Shown in pieces: positions 17,625-27,615 of a stretch of DNA of 64,000 bases (its first letter is position 1; each line of letters starts with the position of its first letter). Below the pieces are notes generated by a model. The model saw only the letters and a program-made list of their open reading frames with translations. It did no database searches and was not told the DNA's origin. A program made the position numbers and the translations under genes. The DNA comes from QGON01 sp963691905 (GTDB lineage Bacteria; Pseudomonadota; Gammaproteobacteria; Chromatiales; Chromatiaceae): NCBI GenBank assembly GCA_963691905.1, contig OY829893.1, positions 310,001 to 374,000 of the forward strand, read 5' to 3'.

Positions 17625-17760
17625 GGAGTTTTCCTCATTGGGCGTACCATTTGGCAATTTGCCGATACGCCTTGATATAGTTGATCTAACCGGTTAGCGG
17701 CAGCTGCCTCCGGGAATTAAGGGCGACAATGTTAAAAACAGAGGAATTTTGTTCTTTGTG

Positions 17761-18582
17761 ATGAAAACTGTGAACGAAACAATCCTTTCAGGGTTGATGA
17801 TCTATCCGGTCAAATCACTGGCAGCCATCGAATTGAACCTGAGCGAGGTCGACCGTTTAGGACTCCGGCACGACAGGCGCTGGATGGTGGTAAACGCTGC
17901 CGGAAAATTCCTGAGCCAGCGGGAACTGCCGCAAATGGCCCTGATCCGGCAGACGCTGAGCGCTGATGGATTGACGCTCTCCACCGACGGCAAACCCGAC
18001 CTGCACCTGCCAATCACTCCCCGGGAGACAAGTCGGATCGAGGTGGCGGTCTGGCATGACCACATCCAGGCCATCCCCTGCGGCTCAAGGGCCGACAACT
18101 GGCTCAGTGATGCGTTGGGACAGTCCTGCCGACTGGTCTATTTCCCGGACGGGGAGGAGCGTCAGGTCGATCCTGAATACGCAGAATCCCAGGATCGAAC
18201 CGCCTTCTCCGATGGCTTTCCCCTGCTGCTGATATCTGAGGCATCGCTGGAAGACCTCAATGCACGCCTCGAACAGAAACTGCCGATGTCCCGCTTCCGG
18301 CCCAATCTAATCGTCCGCGGCTGCAACGCCTATGCCGAGGACAACTGGCACCGGATCCGCATCGGCGAACTCGATTGCCGGGTGGTCAAGCCCTGCTCCC
18401 GCTGCACCATCACCACGGTGGATCCGAAGACGGCGCAACGAGGTCCGGAGCCGCTGAAAACACTGGCAGGTTACCGCAGGCAGGGAAACAAGGTCTTCTT
18501 TGGCCAGAACCTGCTGCATAATGGGCCAGGATTCCTGGAGGTAGGTATGCGCGTCGAGATTCTGGATAAAACAGATGGATAG
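17761..18582 (+). CDS. MOSC-domain protein (YcbX-like)
   Basis: A 273-aa protein with an N-terminal MOSC beta-barrel domain (LMIYPVKSLAAIEL, HDRRWMVV) and a C-terminal MOSC domain containing the conserved cysteine segment VVKPCSRCTITTVD. Family members are molybdenum-cofactor-dependent N-hydroxylated compound reductases or sulfur carriers. The E. coli YcbX ferredoxin domain is absent, so an external electron donor would be needed. Start at ATG 17761 is used; TTG 17749 and GTG 17758 are in-frame alternatives nearer a GAGGA site. Overlaps the next gene by 8 nt. Confidence 0.88.
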   Translation: MKTVNETILSGLMIYPVKSLAAIELNLSEVDRLGLRHDRRWMVVNAAGKFLSQRELPQMALIRQTLSADGLTLSTDGKPDLHLPITPRETSRIEVAVWHDHIQAIPCGSRADNWLSDALGQSCRLVYFPDGEERQVDPEYAESQDRTAFSDGFPLLLISEASLEDLNARLEQKLPMSRFRPNLIVRGCNAYAEDNWHRIRIGELDCRVVKPCSRCTITTVDPKTAQRGPEPLKTLAGYRRQGNKVFFGQNLLHNGPGFLEVGMRVEILDKTDG

Positions 18583-19126
18583 CACAGCAGTCATTCGCAT
18601 CACGGAAAACTGGGTTCGCGACGTAGTGGTGGGACTCAACCTCTGCCCCTTTGCATCTGTACCGCTACAGGCGGGACTCATCCGCTTCAGGGTCTGCAGC
18701 GGGCAGACCCCCGAGGAGATCTACCGCGCCCTGCTGTCAGAGATGGACACGCTGGTAAACCTGCCCGAGACAGAAGTCGAGACCGGGCTCTTCATCGCGC
18801 CGCAGGGGCTGGACGCTTTCGACGACTACCTTGAGCTACTCTATTCGGCCGATGAAGCCATAGCGGAAGCAGGTCTGGACGGAGTTCTGCAACTGGCCAG
18901 CTTCCATCCAGACTACCGCTTCGAGGGATCAGAGGAGGACGACCCGGCCAACTATACCAATCGCTCACCCTTCCCCATGTTCCATCTGATCCGCGAAGCG
19001 CCAATGGCCCATGCGCTGGCGCACTATCCCCATCCCGAACAGATCCCGGAGCGGAACGTGCAGAAGATGCGCGAACTGGGGCTGGCTGAGGTACGGGATC
19101 AGTTGCGGCGCTGCCGGAAAGAATAG
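18575..19126 (+). CDS. DUF1415 family protein
   Basis: A 183-aa protein of the DUF1415 family: WVRDVVVGLNLCPFA near the N-terminus, then LASFHPDYRFEG and YTNRSPFPMFHLIREA. Cysteine and histidine in the conserved motifs suggest a catalytic or metal-binding site, but the family function is unknown. Its start overlaps the MOSC gene end, implying co-translation. Confidence 0.88.
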   Translation: MDSTAVIRITENWVRDVVVGLNLCPFASVPLQAGLIRFRVCSGQTPEEIYRALLSEMDTLVNLPETEVETGLFIAPQGLDAFDDYLELLYSADEAIAEAGLDGVLQLASFHPDYRFEGSEEDDPANYTNRSPFPMFHLIREAPMAHALAHYPHPEQIPERNVQKMRELGLAEVRDQLRRCRKE

Positions 19127-19208
19127 TCAGTCTCCGCTCATAGGACCGTCTATTTAATTGTGGGAGCGGCGCCCCGCCGCGATTTCTCCGTAGATGGATA
19201 AATCGCAG

Positions 19209-19679
19209 CTAGTTATAGATCGCCGTTACCCGCCAGTTCCAATTCTCCAGGGTGAGGCGGGCGTGCACCGGGTCATCGCCCAAATCGCCGATGCGAAGCA
19301 ACAGGCTGTGCGAGCCATCGAAAAAGGCATAGTCGAGTTGCTTCAGGAAACCGCCTTTACGCTTGTCCGGATTGTGCGAGCGCAATTGCAAGAGCGCCCA
19401 GTCAAGGTCGACCAGATGTTCCACCGCATTGCTGCCAAGCGTCTGGATACCGTTTTGCAGCCAGTCGACAAATTCATTGGAGACGTCCCCAACGCCACTC
19501 TCCAGGTCTTTATTCATCTTGCGCTTTATCTGCTCGCGGATGGAGCGGATATCCACCAGGCCGGCAAAGGCCTCACGATCACTCTCCTGCATCGTCCGAT
19601 CCAACTGATAGACCGTCGTATAAGGCCAGACGACGTAAGCGACAAGCAGCAGAAACAGGGAAAACAGCAGACTTTTCAT
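19209..19679 (-). CDS. DUF2939 family protein, exported
   Basis: A 156-aa protein with a short N-terminal hydrophobic segment (SLLFSLFLLLVAYVVW) that is a signal anchor or signal peptide. It is followed by the DUF2939 pattern PYTTVYQLDRTMQESDREAF and a C-terminal WNWRVTAIY segment. Likely periplasmic or membrane-tethered. Function unknown. Confidence 0.8.
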   Translation of the reverse strand: MKSLLFSLFLLLVAYVVWPYTTVYQLDRTMQESDREAFAGLVDIRSIREQIKRKMNKDLESGVGDVSNEFVDWLQNGIQTLGSNAVEHLVDLDWALLQLRSHNPDKRKGGFLKQLDYAFFDGSHSLLLRIGDLGDDPVHARLTLENWNWRVTAIYN

Positions 19680-19710
19680 ATCGGGAATACCAGAAAAAAT
19701 TAGTTATTTA

Positions 19711-19740
19711 GCAATCATGGTGCGCACGGCGCACCCTACG
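19711..19740. repeat. Palindromic intergenic repeat (GTGCGC family)
   Basis: GCAATCATGGTGCGCACGGCGCACCCTACG, shared almost exactly with the copy at about 23372-23401. Imperfect inverted arms GGTGCGC/GCGCACC. Confidence 0.6.
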
Positions 19741-19749
19741 TTCGGAAAT

Positions 19750-21657
19750 TCAGCCGATTTCAGACTGCGCTGTTTCAAACGCCTCACCCGCCGCCAGCCA
19801 GGCCTCTTCAGCGTCTGATAACAACGCATCGACCTCCGCCTTCTCCGCCAACCGCCGGCGCATCTCATCCTTGCGATTCTCCTGGTAGAGGGATGTATCG
19901 GCCAGAATCTCTTCCAGATCCTGTTGTTTTTGCTGACAACGCTCCATCTCCACTTCGAGTTTTTTCAGCCTGTTGCGCAACGGCTTTAGCTGCCTGCGTA
20001 ACTCCGCCTCCTGCCGCTTGCGGTCCCGGCGTGTTTTGGCGGTATGCTCGCCATCCGCCAGCTGTGTTTCACCGCCGTTGGTCTGGCGTCGCTGTTCCAC
20101 CAGCCAGGCAGGATAGTCATCCAGGTCACCGGCAAATTCCTCCACCCGTCCACCATGCACCAGCCAGAGCTGGTCGGTGGTGATGCGCAGCAGATGGCGG
20201 TCATGGGAGACGATCAACATCGCCCCGGCAAACTCCTGCAGCGCCGAACCCAGGGCATGACGCATCTCCAGATCGAGATGGTTGGTCGGCTCATCGAGCA
20301 GCAGCAGGTTGGGGCGCTGATAGACCAGCAATGCCAGTACCAGGCGCGCCTTCTCGCCGCCGGAAAAGGGCGCCACCTTCTCCATGGCACGATCTCCCCG
20401 AAAACCGAAACCGCCAACAAAATCCCGCAGACGCTGCTCAGATGCCAGGGGGTCGAGCCGCTCCAGGTGCAACAGTGGACTCGCCTCGGGATCGAGCTGT
20501 TCGATCTGGTGCTGGGCAAAATAGCCAATGCGCAAATCCTGGGCCGGTAACCTCTCACCCGCCAGCGGATCGAGTCTCCCGGCAAGCAGTTTGATCAGGG
20601 TGGACTTGCCTGCCCCATTGGGGCCCAGCAAGCCTACGCGGTCGCCAGGCTCGATCAACACGGTGGCCTTGCTGAATACCGGCGACGCATCATAGCCCCC
20701 ATCCACCTGCTCCAGTTTCAGCAGTGGGTGAGGGTTCTTCTCCGGCTCAAGAAAGCTGAAATGGAACTGAGAATCCACATGGGCCGGCGCGATCAGCTCC
20801 ATTCGCTCCAGCGCCTTCAGCCGGCTCTGGGCCTGGCGGGCCTTGGTCGCCTTTGCCCGGAACCGTTCCACATAACTGCGGATATGCGCCACCTCCCGCT
20901 GCTGCTTTTCGTACTCCACCTGCTGGTTTGCCAACCGGGCGGCCCGGGTCTGTTCAAAGGTGGCATAGTTACCGGTGTAGAGCACTGCCTGCTGCTGTTC
21001 GATGTGGACGATGTGATCCGCCACCCGGTCGAGAAAATCCCGATCATGGGAGATCAGCAGCAAGGTGCCGGGATAGCTGCGCAGCCACTCCTCCAACCAG
21101 ATCACTGCATCCAGATCCAGATGGTTGGTCGGCTCGTCCAGCAGCAGCAGATCCGAGCGGCACATCAACGCCTGCGCCAGATTGAGACGCATCCGCCATC
21201 CACCGGAGAAGCTGTTGACCGGCCGCTCCTCCTCGGCTGCGGTGAAACCGAGTCCGTGCATCAACTGTCCGGCCCGACTGCGGGCGGTATATCCGCCTAT
21301 CGTCTGCAGCAGTTCATGCAGCCGGGCCTGGGCGCCACCATCGCCTGCTGATTCGGCCTCTGCCAATGCCTGCTCACATTTGCGCAGCTCACTGTCACCG
21401 TCGATGACATATTCGATGGCGGGTCGCGCCAAAGAGGGTGTCTCCTGGGCAACATGGGCGATCTCCAGCTTGGGAGGCAGATGCAATTCACCCTCATCCG
21501 CCTGCAGTTGATCCAGTATCAGGCTGAACAGGCTCGATTTACCCGTGCCGTTACCACCCGTGATACCGGTTTTCCATCCAGCGTGAAGCGTAAACGAAGC
21601 ATTCTCAAACAACAGTTTGATGCCACGACGCAGACTCAGTTTTTCAAAGCGCAACAT
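19750..21657 (-). CDS. yheS: ABC-F ATPase, YheS-type
   Basis: A 635-aa soluble protein with two ABC domains (Walker A GGNGTGKSS and GPNGAGKST; signatures FSGGWRMR and FSGGEKAR; Walker B LLLLDEPTNHLDL twice). They are joined by the basic ABC-F linker (about 235-310), with a C-terminal coiled coil (about 530-630). ABC-F proteins act on the ribosomal E-site. The opening LRRGIKLLFENASFTLHAGW and VAQETPSLARPAIEYVIDGD match YheS rather than Uup or EttA. No membrane span. Confidence 0.9.
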   Translation of the reverse strand: MLRFEKLSLRRGIKLLFENASFTLHAGWKTGITGGNGTGKSSLFSLILDQLQADEGELHLPPKLEIAHVAQETPSLARPAIEYVIDGDSELRKCEQALAEAESAGDGGAQARLHELLQTIGGYTARSRAGQLMHGLGFTAAEEERPVNSFSGGWRMRLNLAQALMCRSDLLLLDEPTNHLDLDAVIWLEEWLRSYPGTLLLISHDRDFLDRVADHIVHIEQQQAVLYTGNYATFEQTRAARLANQQVEYEKQQREVAHIRSYVERFRAKATKARQAQSRLKALERMELIAPAHVDSQFHFSFLEPEKNPHPLLKLEQVDGGYDASPVFSKATVLIEPGDRVGLLGPNGAGKSTLIKLLAGRLDPLAGERLPAQDLRIGYFAQHQIEQLDPEASPLLHLERLDPLASEQRLRDFVGGFGFRGDRAMEKVAPFSGGEKARLVLALLVYQRPNLLLLDEPTNHLDLEMRHALGSALQEFAGAMLIVSHDRHLLRITTDQLWLVHGGRVEEFAGDLDDYPAWLVEQRRQTNGGETQLADGEHTAKTRRDRKRQEAELRRQLKPLRNRLKKLEVEMERCQQKQQDLEEILADTSLYQENRKDEMRRRLAEKAEVDALLSDAEEAWLAAGEAFETAQSEIG

Positions 21658-21700
21658 GGATGCGGAGTTTACCAGCGCAGAGGAAAGCGCGCCTGGTTTT

Positions 21701-21727
21701 GTTGGGTTACGCTATCGCTAACCCAAC
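21701..21727. repeat. Palindromic intergenic repeat (GTTGGGTTA family)
   Basis: GTTGGGTTA / TAACCCAAC inverted repeat with a GCTATCGC-type loop, followed by CTACAT. Other copies are at about 40680-40719 and 56788-56814. Confidence 0.7.
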
Positions 21728-21753
21728 CTACATTTTGTCCTCTTTGCAGAAGG

Positions 21754-23280
21754 TTAGATCGGCGTAGTGCCGGGCAGGGCGCGGTCAAAACGCCGCAGAC
21801 CAATCGCTTCACCCAGGTGGGTGGACTGGATCTGCGGCGCGCCCTCCAGATCGGCGATGGTGCGTGCCACTTTCAAGATCCGATGGTAGGCGCGCATGGA
21901 GAGTCCCAATCGCTCCATGGCGCGTTGTAACAGCTGCTGACCCGCCTCGTCCAGCGGAGCAAAACGATCCACCGCCACACCCTCCAGCGCCCGATTGGGT
22001 TTGCCCTGACGCGCCTGCTGCAACTGCCGCGCCGCCGCCACTCTGCGCCGTACCTCGGCACTCGATTCAGCCGCAGGCAACTGCGGCCGGGAGATCAGCT
22101 GAATCTCCTGCCGGGGCACCTCCACATGCATATCGATGCGGTCGAGCAGAGGACCGGAGATACGCCCACGATAGCGGGCGATCTGTTCGCTGGTACAGCG
22201 GCAGCGGCTGGTGCCATCACCAAGATGGCCGCAGGGGCAGGGGTTCATCGCCGCAATCAGTTGAAAACGGGCAGGATACTCCGCCTGGCGGCTTGCCCGC
22301 GAGATGGTGATCTGCCCCGTCTCCATCGGCTCCCGCAGCACCTCCAGCACCCGCCGCTCAAACTCCGGCAGCTCATCCAGAAAGAGCACACCGTGATGGG
22401 CCAGGGAGATCTCCCCCGGCTTGGGATTGCCTCCGCCACCCACCAGGGCCACTGCAGATGCCGTGTGGTGAGGTGCGCGAAATGGGCGCTGCCGCCAGCG
22501 GGCCACCTCCAGCGTCCTGCCTGCCACGGATCGAATGGCCGCACTCTCCAGCGCCTCGCGCTCTGTCATCTCCGGCAGGATGCCGGGCAGGCGGGTCGCC
22601 AGCATCGATTTGCCGGTTCCAGGCGGACCGAGATACAGCAGCGAATGGGCGCCTGCCGCTGCGATCTCCAGGGCACGGCGGGCCTGCTGCTGTCCCTGTA
22701 CATCCGCAAGGTCGGGCAGGTTGTCCACTATTGGCGCCTCACTGCCGGCCTCCCAGTCCGCAATCTTCTCCCGCCCGTCCAGATGAGCGCAGACCTCCAG
22801 CAGGTGGGTTGCGGGGAGTGCCTGCCCACCCTGCACCAATGCCGCCTCAGCAATATTCTCCTGGGGCAGGATCAGGCTGCGCCCGGCATCTCTGGCGGCC
22901 AGCGCCACCGGCAACACCCCCTTTATCGGTCTTAGCGCCCCGGAAAGCGCCAATTCACCGACAAACTCGTAATTATCGAGTCCTTCCAGTCGCAACTGGC
23001 CCGAGGCGGCCAGGATCCCCAGCGCAATGGGCAGGTCGAAACGCCCGCCCTCCTTGGGCAGATCAGCAGGGGCGAGATTGATAATGATACGTCGGGCAGG
23101 AAACTCGAAATGGCTGTTGAGCAGCGCCCCACGCACACGATCCTTACTCTCCCGGACAGCCAGTTCAGGCAGGCCTACGATAGAGAGGCTGGGGAGACCG
23201 TTGGCGAGGTGCACCTCGACGGTGACGAGCGGCGCCTTGATGCCCTCACGGGCGCGGCAATAGAGGATTGCAAGTGACAT
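21754..23280 (-). CDS. comM: ComM/YifB-family Mg-chelatase-like AAA+ ATPase
   Basis: A 508-aa protein. The N-terminal half is the ComM/YifB Lon-protease-like domain (SLAILYCRAREG, VEVHLANGLPSLSIVGLPE). The AAA+ core has Walker A GPPGTGKSML and Walker B LFLDELPEF, with the cysteine-rich insert NPCPCGHLGDGTSRCRC. ComM is a branch-migration helicase used in natural transformation. The start at 23280 follows GGAAGG; the reading frame extends 18 nt upstream. Adjacent to ubiK, an order common in gammaproteobacteria. Confidence 0.93.
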   Translation of the reverse strand: MSLAILYCRAREGIKAPLVTVEVHLANGLPSLSIVGLPELAVRESKDRVRGALLNSHFEFPARRIIINLAPADLPKEGGRFDLPIALGILAASGQLRLEGLDNYEFVGELALSGALRPIKGVLPVALAARDAGRSLILPQENIAEAALVQGGQALPATHLLEVCAHLDGREKIADWEAGSEAPIVDNLPDLADVQGQQQARRALEIAAAGAHSLLYLGPPGTGKSMLATRLPGILPEMTEREALESAAIRSVAGRTLEVARWRQRPFRAPHHTASAVALVGGGGNPKPGEISLAHHGVLFLDELPEFERRVLEVLREPMETGQITISRASRQAEYPARFQLIAAMNPCPCGHLGDGTSRCRCTSEQIARYRGRISGPLLDRIDMHVEVPRQEIQLISRPQLPAAESSAEVRRRVAAARQLQQARQGKPNRALEGVAVDRFAPLDEAGQQLLQRAMERLGLSMRAYHRILKVARTIADLEGAPQIQSTHLGEAIGLRRFDRALPGTTPI

Positions 23281-23316
23281 GGATACCTTCCCTGGCATAC
23301 CGGTTTAATTAAATTA

Positions 23317-23478
23317 GGATGTGTAGGGTGCGCCATGCGCACCAAAACAAGCTGCAATCACGGTATGCACGCTAATCATGGTGCGCACGGCACACCCTAC
23401 ATCCTGGCGGAGTCGGCAACCACAGTATCAGGCTGGCCATGCAAAAAATGCCCGATCCGCTACGCTTGATCGGGCCTA
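23317..23478. repeat. Composite of two palindromic repeat families
   Basis: Outer arms GGATGTGTAGGGTG (23317-23330) and CACACCCTACATCC (23391-23404) form a 14-bp inverted repeat around GTGCGC-family units. A GATC-family unit, TGCCCGATCCGCTACGCTTG-ATCGGGCCTACG, follows at about 23449-23480. Fills the comM-ubiK intergenic region. Confidence 0.65.
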
Positions 23479-23730
23479 CGCCCCTGGCGACTGTTTTGCC
23501 TCCAACTCCCGGATGATGGCTTCCAGCCGATCGAGTTTCTCTCTTGTACGGATCAGCACGGCGCTCTGCACATCAAACTCCTCCCTTGTTACCAGGTCGA
23601 GTTTGGCGAGTCCAGCCTCCAGAGTGGCACGCAGATTCTTCTTCAGATCATCTTGCAGGATCTGGATACCGCCCGGCACGCTTCCGGCAAGCCGGTCGGC
23701 CAGATCATCAATGAGTTTCGGGTCAAGCAT
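23476..23730 (-). CDS. ubiK: Ubiquinone biosynthesis accessory factor UbiK
   Basis: An 84-aa BMFP/YqiC-type protein: MLDPKLIDDLADRLAG at the start, a long amphipathic then coiled-coil helix (LVTREEFDVQSAVLIRTREK) and RLEAIIRELEAK at the end. Known members bind membrane and help the UbiJ-Ubi complex. The start follows AAGGTG. Confidence 0.9.
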   Translation of the reverse strand: MLDPKLIDDLADRLAGSVPGGIQILQDDLKKNLRATLEAGLAKLDLVTREEFDVQSAVLIRTREKLDRLEAIIRELEAKQSPGA

Positions 23731-23817
23731 AAAAGCACCTTAACGGGCAGTCAGGCGCTTGTCCAGCTTGGTTCATCATATTGAAAAGTTGAGGCATTAT
23801 GGAAATGTGGATAGTTG

Positions 23818-26658
23818 TCAGGCATCGGCCAGCTCCAGCAACTCGCTGGTCAATGCTGAACAGACGACCTCAAATTCTTTATCGAGCCGTTTCAATAAAA
23901 AGCTGGCAGTTTCCGTGCGTCCCTCTCTACCCAGTGTTTCCAGTTCCCGACAGACCTTAACCAATTGTGCTGCACCCAGGTTGGCGCTACTCGATTTTAG
24001 GCTGTGGGCGGCCTCCAGCAAGGCAGTGCCATCACCTTGAGTAACCGCCTTGTGGATCGATTCCAGCAGGCCAGGCGAACTCTTCAGATAAATATTTATC
24101 ACCTTGCCCAGGATGCTGGGTGCTCCGGGTCGTTGCATCGCCCGGAGATTATCCAGTGGTTTCCTCTGTAATACAGCTTCAACCTCACCGGGCGCAACCG
24201 TGTTACTGGGATCTGATTGGGTTTCCGCTACGGGGTTTTCCGGCTCGATATCCAGCCAGCATGTCAGGACGGCCCGTAACTGCCGCTGTTCGAAGGGTTT
24301 ACTCATGTAATCGTCCATCCCGGCGACCCGGCACTGATCCTCTATCCCTTTCTGTACATTGGCTGTCAGTGCAATAATGGGCATACGCCTCTTTCCTGTA
24401 CCTGGCTTTTCCTGATGACGTATCTCGGTTGCTGCACCAAAACCATCCTTGACCGGCATATGACAGTCCAGCAGGATCAGGTCAAAGTCCGTGTTCAACG
24501 TGGCCTCTACAGCCTCCTGTCCATTCGATGCCACAGTTACCTGGCAGCCCATCAGCTCCAGCATCCCTTGGGCCACCTCCTGGTTGACCAGGTTGTCTTC
24601 GGCCAACAGGATTCGGGCGTTAAACAGGCTTGTATCCACCTGTTTGGTGTTGCCGGACTCCGCATCGTCGGTCGGGCGCGCCGGAGCATTCATGACCTCA
24701 GTCAGGCAGTTGAACAGCGCTTCCTGTCTGACGGGTTTGGTCAGATAGCGGTGAATGCCCACATCCACTGCCCTGGCGGCCTCTTCATCAAAAGCGGCCG
24801 AGCTGAGCATAACCATGTGAAGTGCCGGAATCGTCGGATCCGCCTTTATGCGGCGCGCCAATTCGATGCCATCCATATTCGGCATATGCCAGTCCAGCAG
24901 GATCATATCGTAGCTTTCGTCTCTTTCTGCCGCCTGATGCAGCATCTCCAGAGCCTTTACTCCATTATCCACACTGCCGTTGAGCATCCCCCAGTTGATG
25001 ATCTGATTGTGCAGGATCTCCCTGTTGGTGGCATTGTCATCCACAATCAAGACCCGCTTACCACGCAGTTCCTCAGTAAATTGCGGGCTCTCATACGCCA
25101 TTTCAGAACGAATCAGGTGCAGGGTAAACCGGAAGGTTGAGCCTTTACCCAGTTCACTCTCCACCTCCAGAGCGCCACCCAACAGTGTTACCAACCGGTG
25201 GGAGATGGCCAGACCAAGGCCGGTGCCACCAAAGTGCCGGGTGGTGGAACTATCCGCCTGGGAGAACGCATCAAATATCCCCGCCTGTTGCTCCCTGGTC
25301 ATGCCGATGCCGGTATCCGACACCTCAAAACGAAACCCCACCTTGCCACCTGTTTCATAGGTAATGTCCGTGCGCACCACCACTTCACCCACCTCAGTGA
25401 ATTTGATGGCATTGCCGATCAGGTTCACCAACACCTGATGCAACCGATTCTCATCGCTTTTCACCATGAGCACCGGTTCGAGGGGCATCACCGGGGTCAG
25501 GTCGAGTCCCTTGTTGTGAGCACGTTCCGCGAGCAGCTCGGCAGTACCTTCCAGCAGGTTGCGCAGATTGAAATCGTGGCTCTCCAGTTCCAGCTTGCCG
25601 GCTTCGATCTTGGAGAAGTCGAGGATATCGTTAATGATCACCAGCAGCGAATCGCCTGATCGCCGAATAGTCTCGGCGAAGTGGCGCTGGCGGTCGTTCA
25701 GCTCACCTCCCAGCAGCAGTTCGGTCATGCCCAGCACGCCGTTCATCGGGGTGCGGATCTCGTGACTCATGGTGGCGAGGAACTCACTCTTGGCCTGGCT
25801 GGCGGCCTCGGCCCCCTCTTTTGCTATCAATAGCTCTTTAGTGCGTTCCTCCACCCGCTGTTCAAGTGTCTGCTGGTACGCTTCAACCTCTTTTCGTGAA
25901 CGAGACAGCTGTTTAACCATACGGTTGAAGTTGTCTGCCAGATGGTTCAATTCACCGCCCGCCGTTACTGCCACCTGTTCATTCAGATGTCCATCGGCTA
26001 TCTTCTGGGTGGCCTGCACCAGCTGATCGACAGGACGGGTAATTCTTCGGGTGAGCAGCAGCGTCAGGAGGATTGCCACACCGACTATCAGCATAGTCAC
26101 CCAGATCGCTGACCAGAGCGCCTCTGTTGCCTGTTGCCGCATCAGATCAGTATTGACTACCAAGCGTACATAGCCCAGGAGTTCGCGCTTGGGGGACTTG
26201 GCTTCATCCTCCGTTAGATATGCATCCAGTTCTGTGTTCTGTGTACTCATCACCGGTAAAAGGAACTTGATATACCTTCCATCAGTGCTGGATACGACCG
26301 TATCGTTGGCGCTCTGGCCGTCAAACTGCCAATCAGGGAATACTTCATGGGACGGATCCAACCACTTTTCAGCCAGTACCGTTTTATTCGGGCGCAACAG
26401 TCCCAGGTAGGTTGTCTCTTCATCACTTACACTGGTGAGGATGGTTTTGAGGGTCTCTTCATCTTCAGCAAACAGGGCGTATTCGCTGGAGTTGGCGATC
26501 AGTTCCACCGTCTCCATGCCATGCGCCACCAGTGCTTCGAGACGGCTGTCCTGCTCTCGCTCGATCTCATAGATTGTGACTGCCATAGCGGTAAGCAGCA
26601 CCAGCAGGATCGAGAGCAGGTTGAATTTCGTCGTCAGACCAAAGCCTTTAGACTGCAT
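23818..26658 (-). CDS. BarA-like hybrid sensor histidine kinase
   Basis: A 946-aa multidomain kinase. In order: TM1 (about 12-30), periplasmic sensor (about 31-180), TM2 (about 183-203), HAMP, coiled coil, HisKA with phosphoacceptor His in ATMSHEIRTPMNG (about 297), HATPase (GGTGLGLAIS), receiver 1 (VLIVDDNATNRE), receiver 2 (ILLAEDNLVNQE, with LLDCHMPVKDG), and a C-terminal Hpt domain with AAHSLKSSSANLGA. Only receiver 2 and Hpt look fully placed for a phosphorelay. Follows the binding-protein gene by 15 nt with a GGAGGG site, so it is probably the third gene of the receptor operon. Confidence 0.92.
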   Translation of the reverse strand: MQSKGFGLTTKFNLLSILLVLLTAMAVTIYEIEREQDSRLEALVAHGMETVELIANSSEYALFAEDEETLKTILTSVSDEETTYLGLLRPNKTVLAEKWLDPSHEVFPDWQFDGQSANDTVVSSTDGRYIKFLLPVMSTQNTELDAYLTEDEAKSPKRELLGYVRLVVNTDLMRQQATEALWSAIWVTMLIVGVAILLTLLLTRRITRPVDQLVQATQKIADGHLNEQVAVTAGGELNHLADNFNRMVKQLSRSRKEVEAYQQTLEQRVEERTKELLIAKEGAEAASQAKSEFLATMSHEIRTPMNGVLGMTELLLGGELNDRQRHFAETIRRSGDSLLVIINDILDFSKIEAGKLELESHDFNLRNLLEGTAELLAERAHNKGLDLTPVMPLEPVLMVKSDENRLHQVLVNLIGNAIKFTEVGEVVVRTDITYETGGKVGFRFEVSDTGIGMTREQQAGIFDAFSQADSSTTRHFGGTGLGLAISHRLVTLLGGALEVESELGKGSTFRFTLHLIRSEMAYESPQFTEELRGKRVLIVDDNATNREILHNQIINWGMLNGSVDNGVKALEMLHQAAERDESYDMILLDWHMPNMDGIELARRIKADPTIPALHMVMLSSAAFDEEAARAVDVGIHRYLTKPVRQEALFNCLTEVMNAPARPTDDAESGNTKQVDTSLFNARILLAEDNLVNQEVAQGMLELMGCQVTVASNGQEAVEATLNTDFDLILLDCHMPVKDGFGAATEIRHQEKPGTGKRRMPIIALTANVQKGIEDQCRVAGMDDYMSKPFEQRQLRAVLTCWLDIEPENPVAETQSDPSNTVAPGEVEAVLQRKPLDNLRAMQRPGAPSILGKVINIYLKSSPGLLESIHKAVTQGDGTALLEAAHSLKSSSANLGAAQLVKVCRELETLGREGRTETASFLLKRLDKEFEVVCSALTSELLELADA

Positions 26659-26673
26659 CGCCGATTCCCTCCA

Positions 26674-27582
26674 TTATCTGTAAACCTTGGAAGCCCCATC
26701 AATCAATGCCTGACTGATCTCCAGTTTCATATGCTTTACCGTCTTTAGATTGAGCAGGTAGAGACGCTTGTCCGGCAACTGTAGTTTGATCATTTTGGCC
26801 TTTGTCCCATCGAGGATCTTCAACGCGATAGCGGCACATTGCCGACCCAGTTCCGGGTAGTCCCAATCGAGCGCGTAGAGTGCTCCTGCTTTGACCCAAG
26901 CACCCGAAAGCCCAATAAAAGGGATACGGTTGCGAAACGAGAAGAGCAGCACCGCTTTTGCCGTTTTGCCGGAATAGACCGTTTTATCCGCAATCCCCAG
27001 GATGCTATCGGCATTGCGGCCCAACAACTTTAAAGCCGATGGCAGCGCTTTGGCCGACTTCACCGGAACCGCAACGATCTCAAGACCCAATTTGGCCGCA
27101 GCAATCTTGGCTGCATCCACCCAGACCTGATTGCGCTGGGGGTCATAGAGAACCCCAACCCGCCTGGCATTTGGCAGAAAGCGGCGATGCCATTCCAGCT
27201 GCTTCAGGGGAGAGGTTTTGAGCAACACAGCAGTGGCATGGGATGAATCACTCAGCGATCTGTTGCTGAGAATCATGGTGGCCACTAACTCCCGGTCACC
27301 CAGTTTCGCAAGTGACTCACGCACCGCTTTGGTGCCGAGGGCAAAGACCAGTGCCGGTGGCTGCAGCACCTTTTTACTGTCCCCTGAACCAGGCCGGACG
27401 AACTCAACCCCCGGGAGGGACTGCTTGAGCGATGCTTTAAAACTCTCCACCGTCTGCTGGTAGGGTTTTGCCGTCTGGCCGCTCATGATGGCGATAACCG
27501 GCGCCTCCGTTCCCAAGGCGGGAACGGCTGTTATCATCAACAGCAGCAGCAATATTGCCTTGTATATACGAAGACGTCCCAT
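26674..27582 (-). CDS. ABC transporter substrate-binding-like periplasmic protein
   Basis: A 302-aa protein of the ABC_sub_bind (PF04392) type, with a signal peptide (hydrophobic residues 9-22, cleavage near ALGTEA). It has two lobes; VIAIMSGQTAKPYQQTVESF opens lobe 1, and PNARRVGVLYDPQRNQ is characteristic. No permease or ATPase gene accompanies it. It sits between a TonB-dependent receptor and a hybrid kinase on the same strand. A ligand-sensing role for the kinase is therefore more likely than transport, but this is inference. Confidence 0.8.
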   Translation of the reverse strand: MGRLRIYKAILLLLLMITAVPALGTEAPVIAIMSGQTAKPYQQTVESFKASLKQSLPGVEFVRPGSGDSKKVLQPPALVFALGTKAVRESLAKLGDRELVATMILSNRSLSDSSHATAVLLKTSPLKQLEWHRRFLPNARRVGVLYDPQRNQVWVDAAKIAAAKLGLEIVAVPVKSAKALPSALKLLGRNADSILGIADKTVYSGKTAKAVLLFSFRNRIPFIGLSGAWVKAGALYALDWDYPELGRQCAAIALKILDGTKAKMIKLQLPDKRLYLLNLKTVKHMKLEISQALIDGASKVYR

Positions 27583-27615
27583 GTCGGATGCTTGTACCGG
27601 ATAGGCTTAAATCAA

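Noticed and set aside
23317..23478. Possible CRISPR-like repeats
   Set aside because: The repeats are palindromic and irregularly spaced without unique spacers of constant length.
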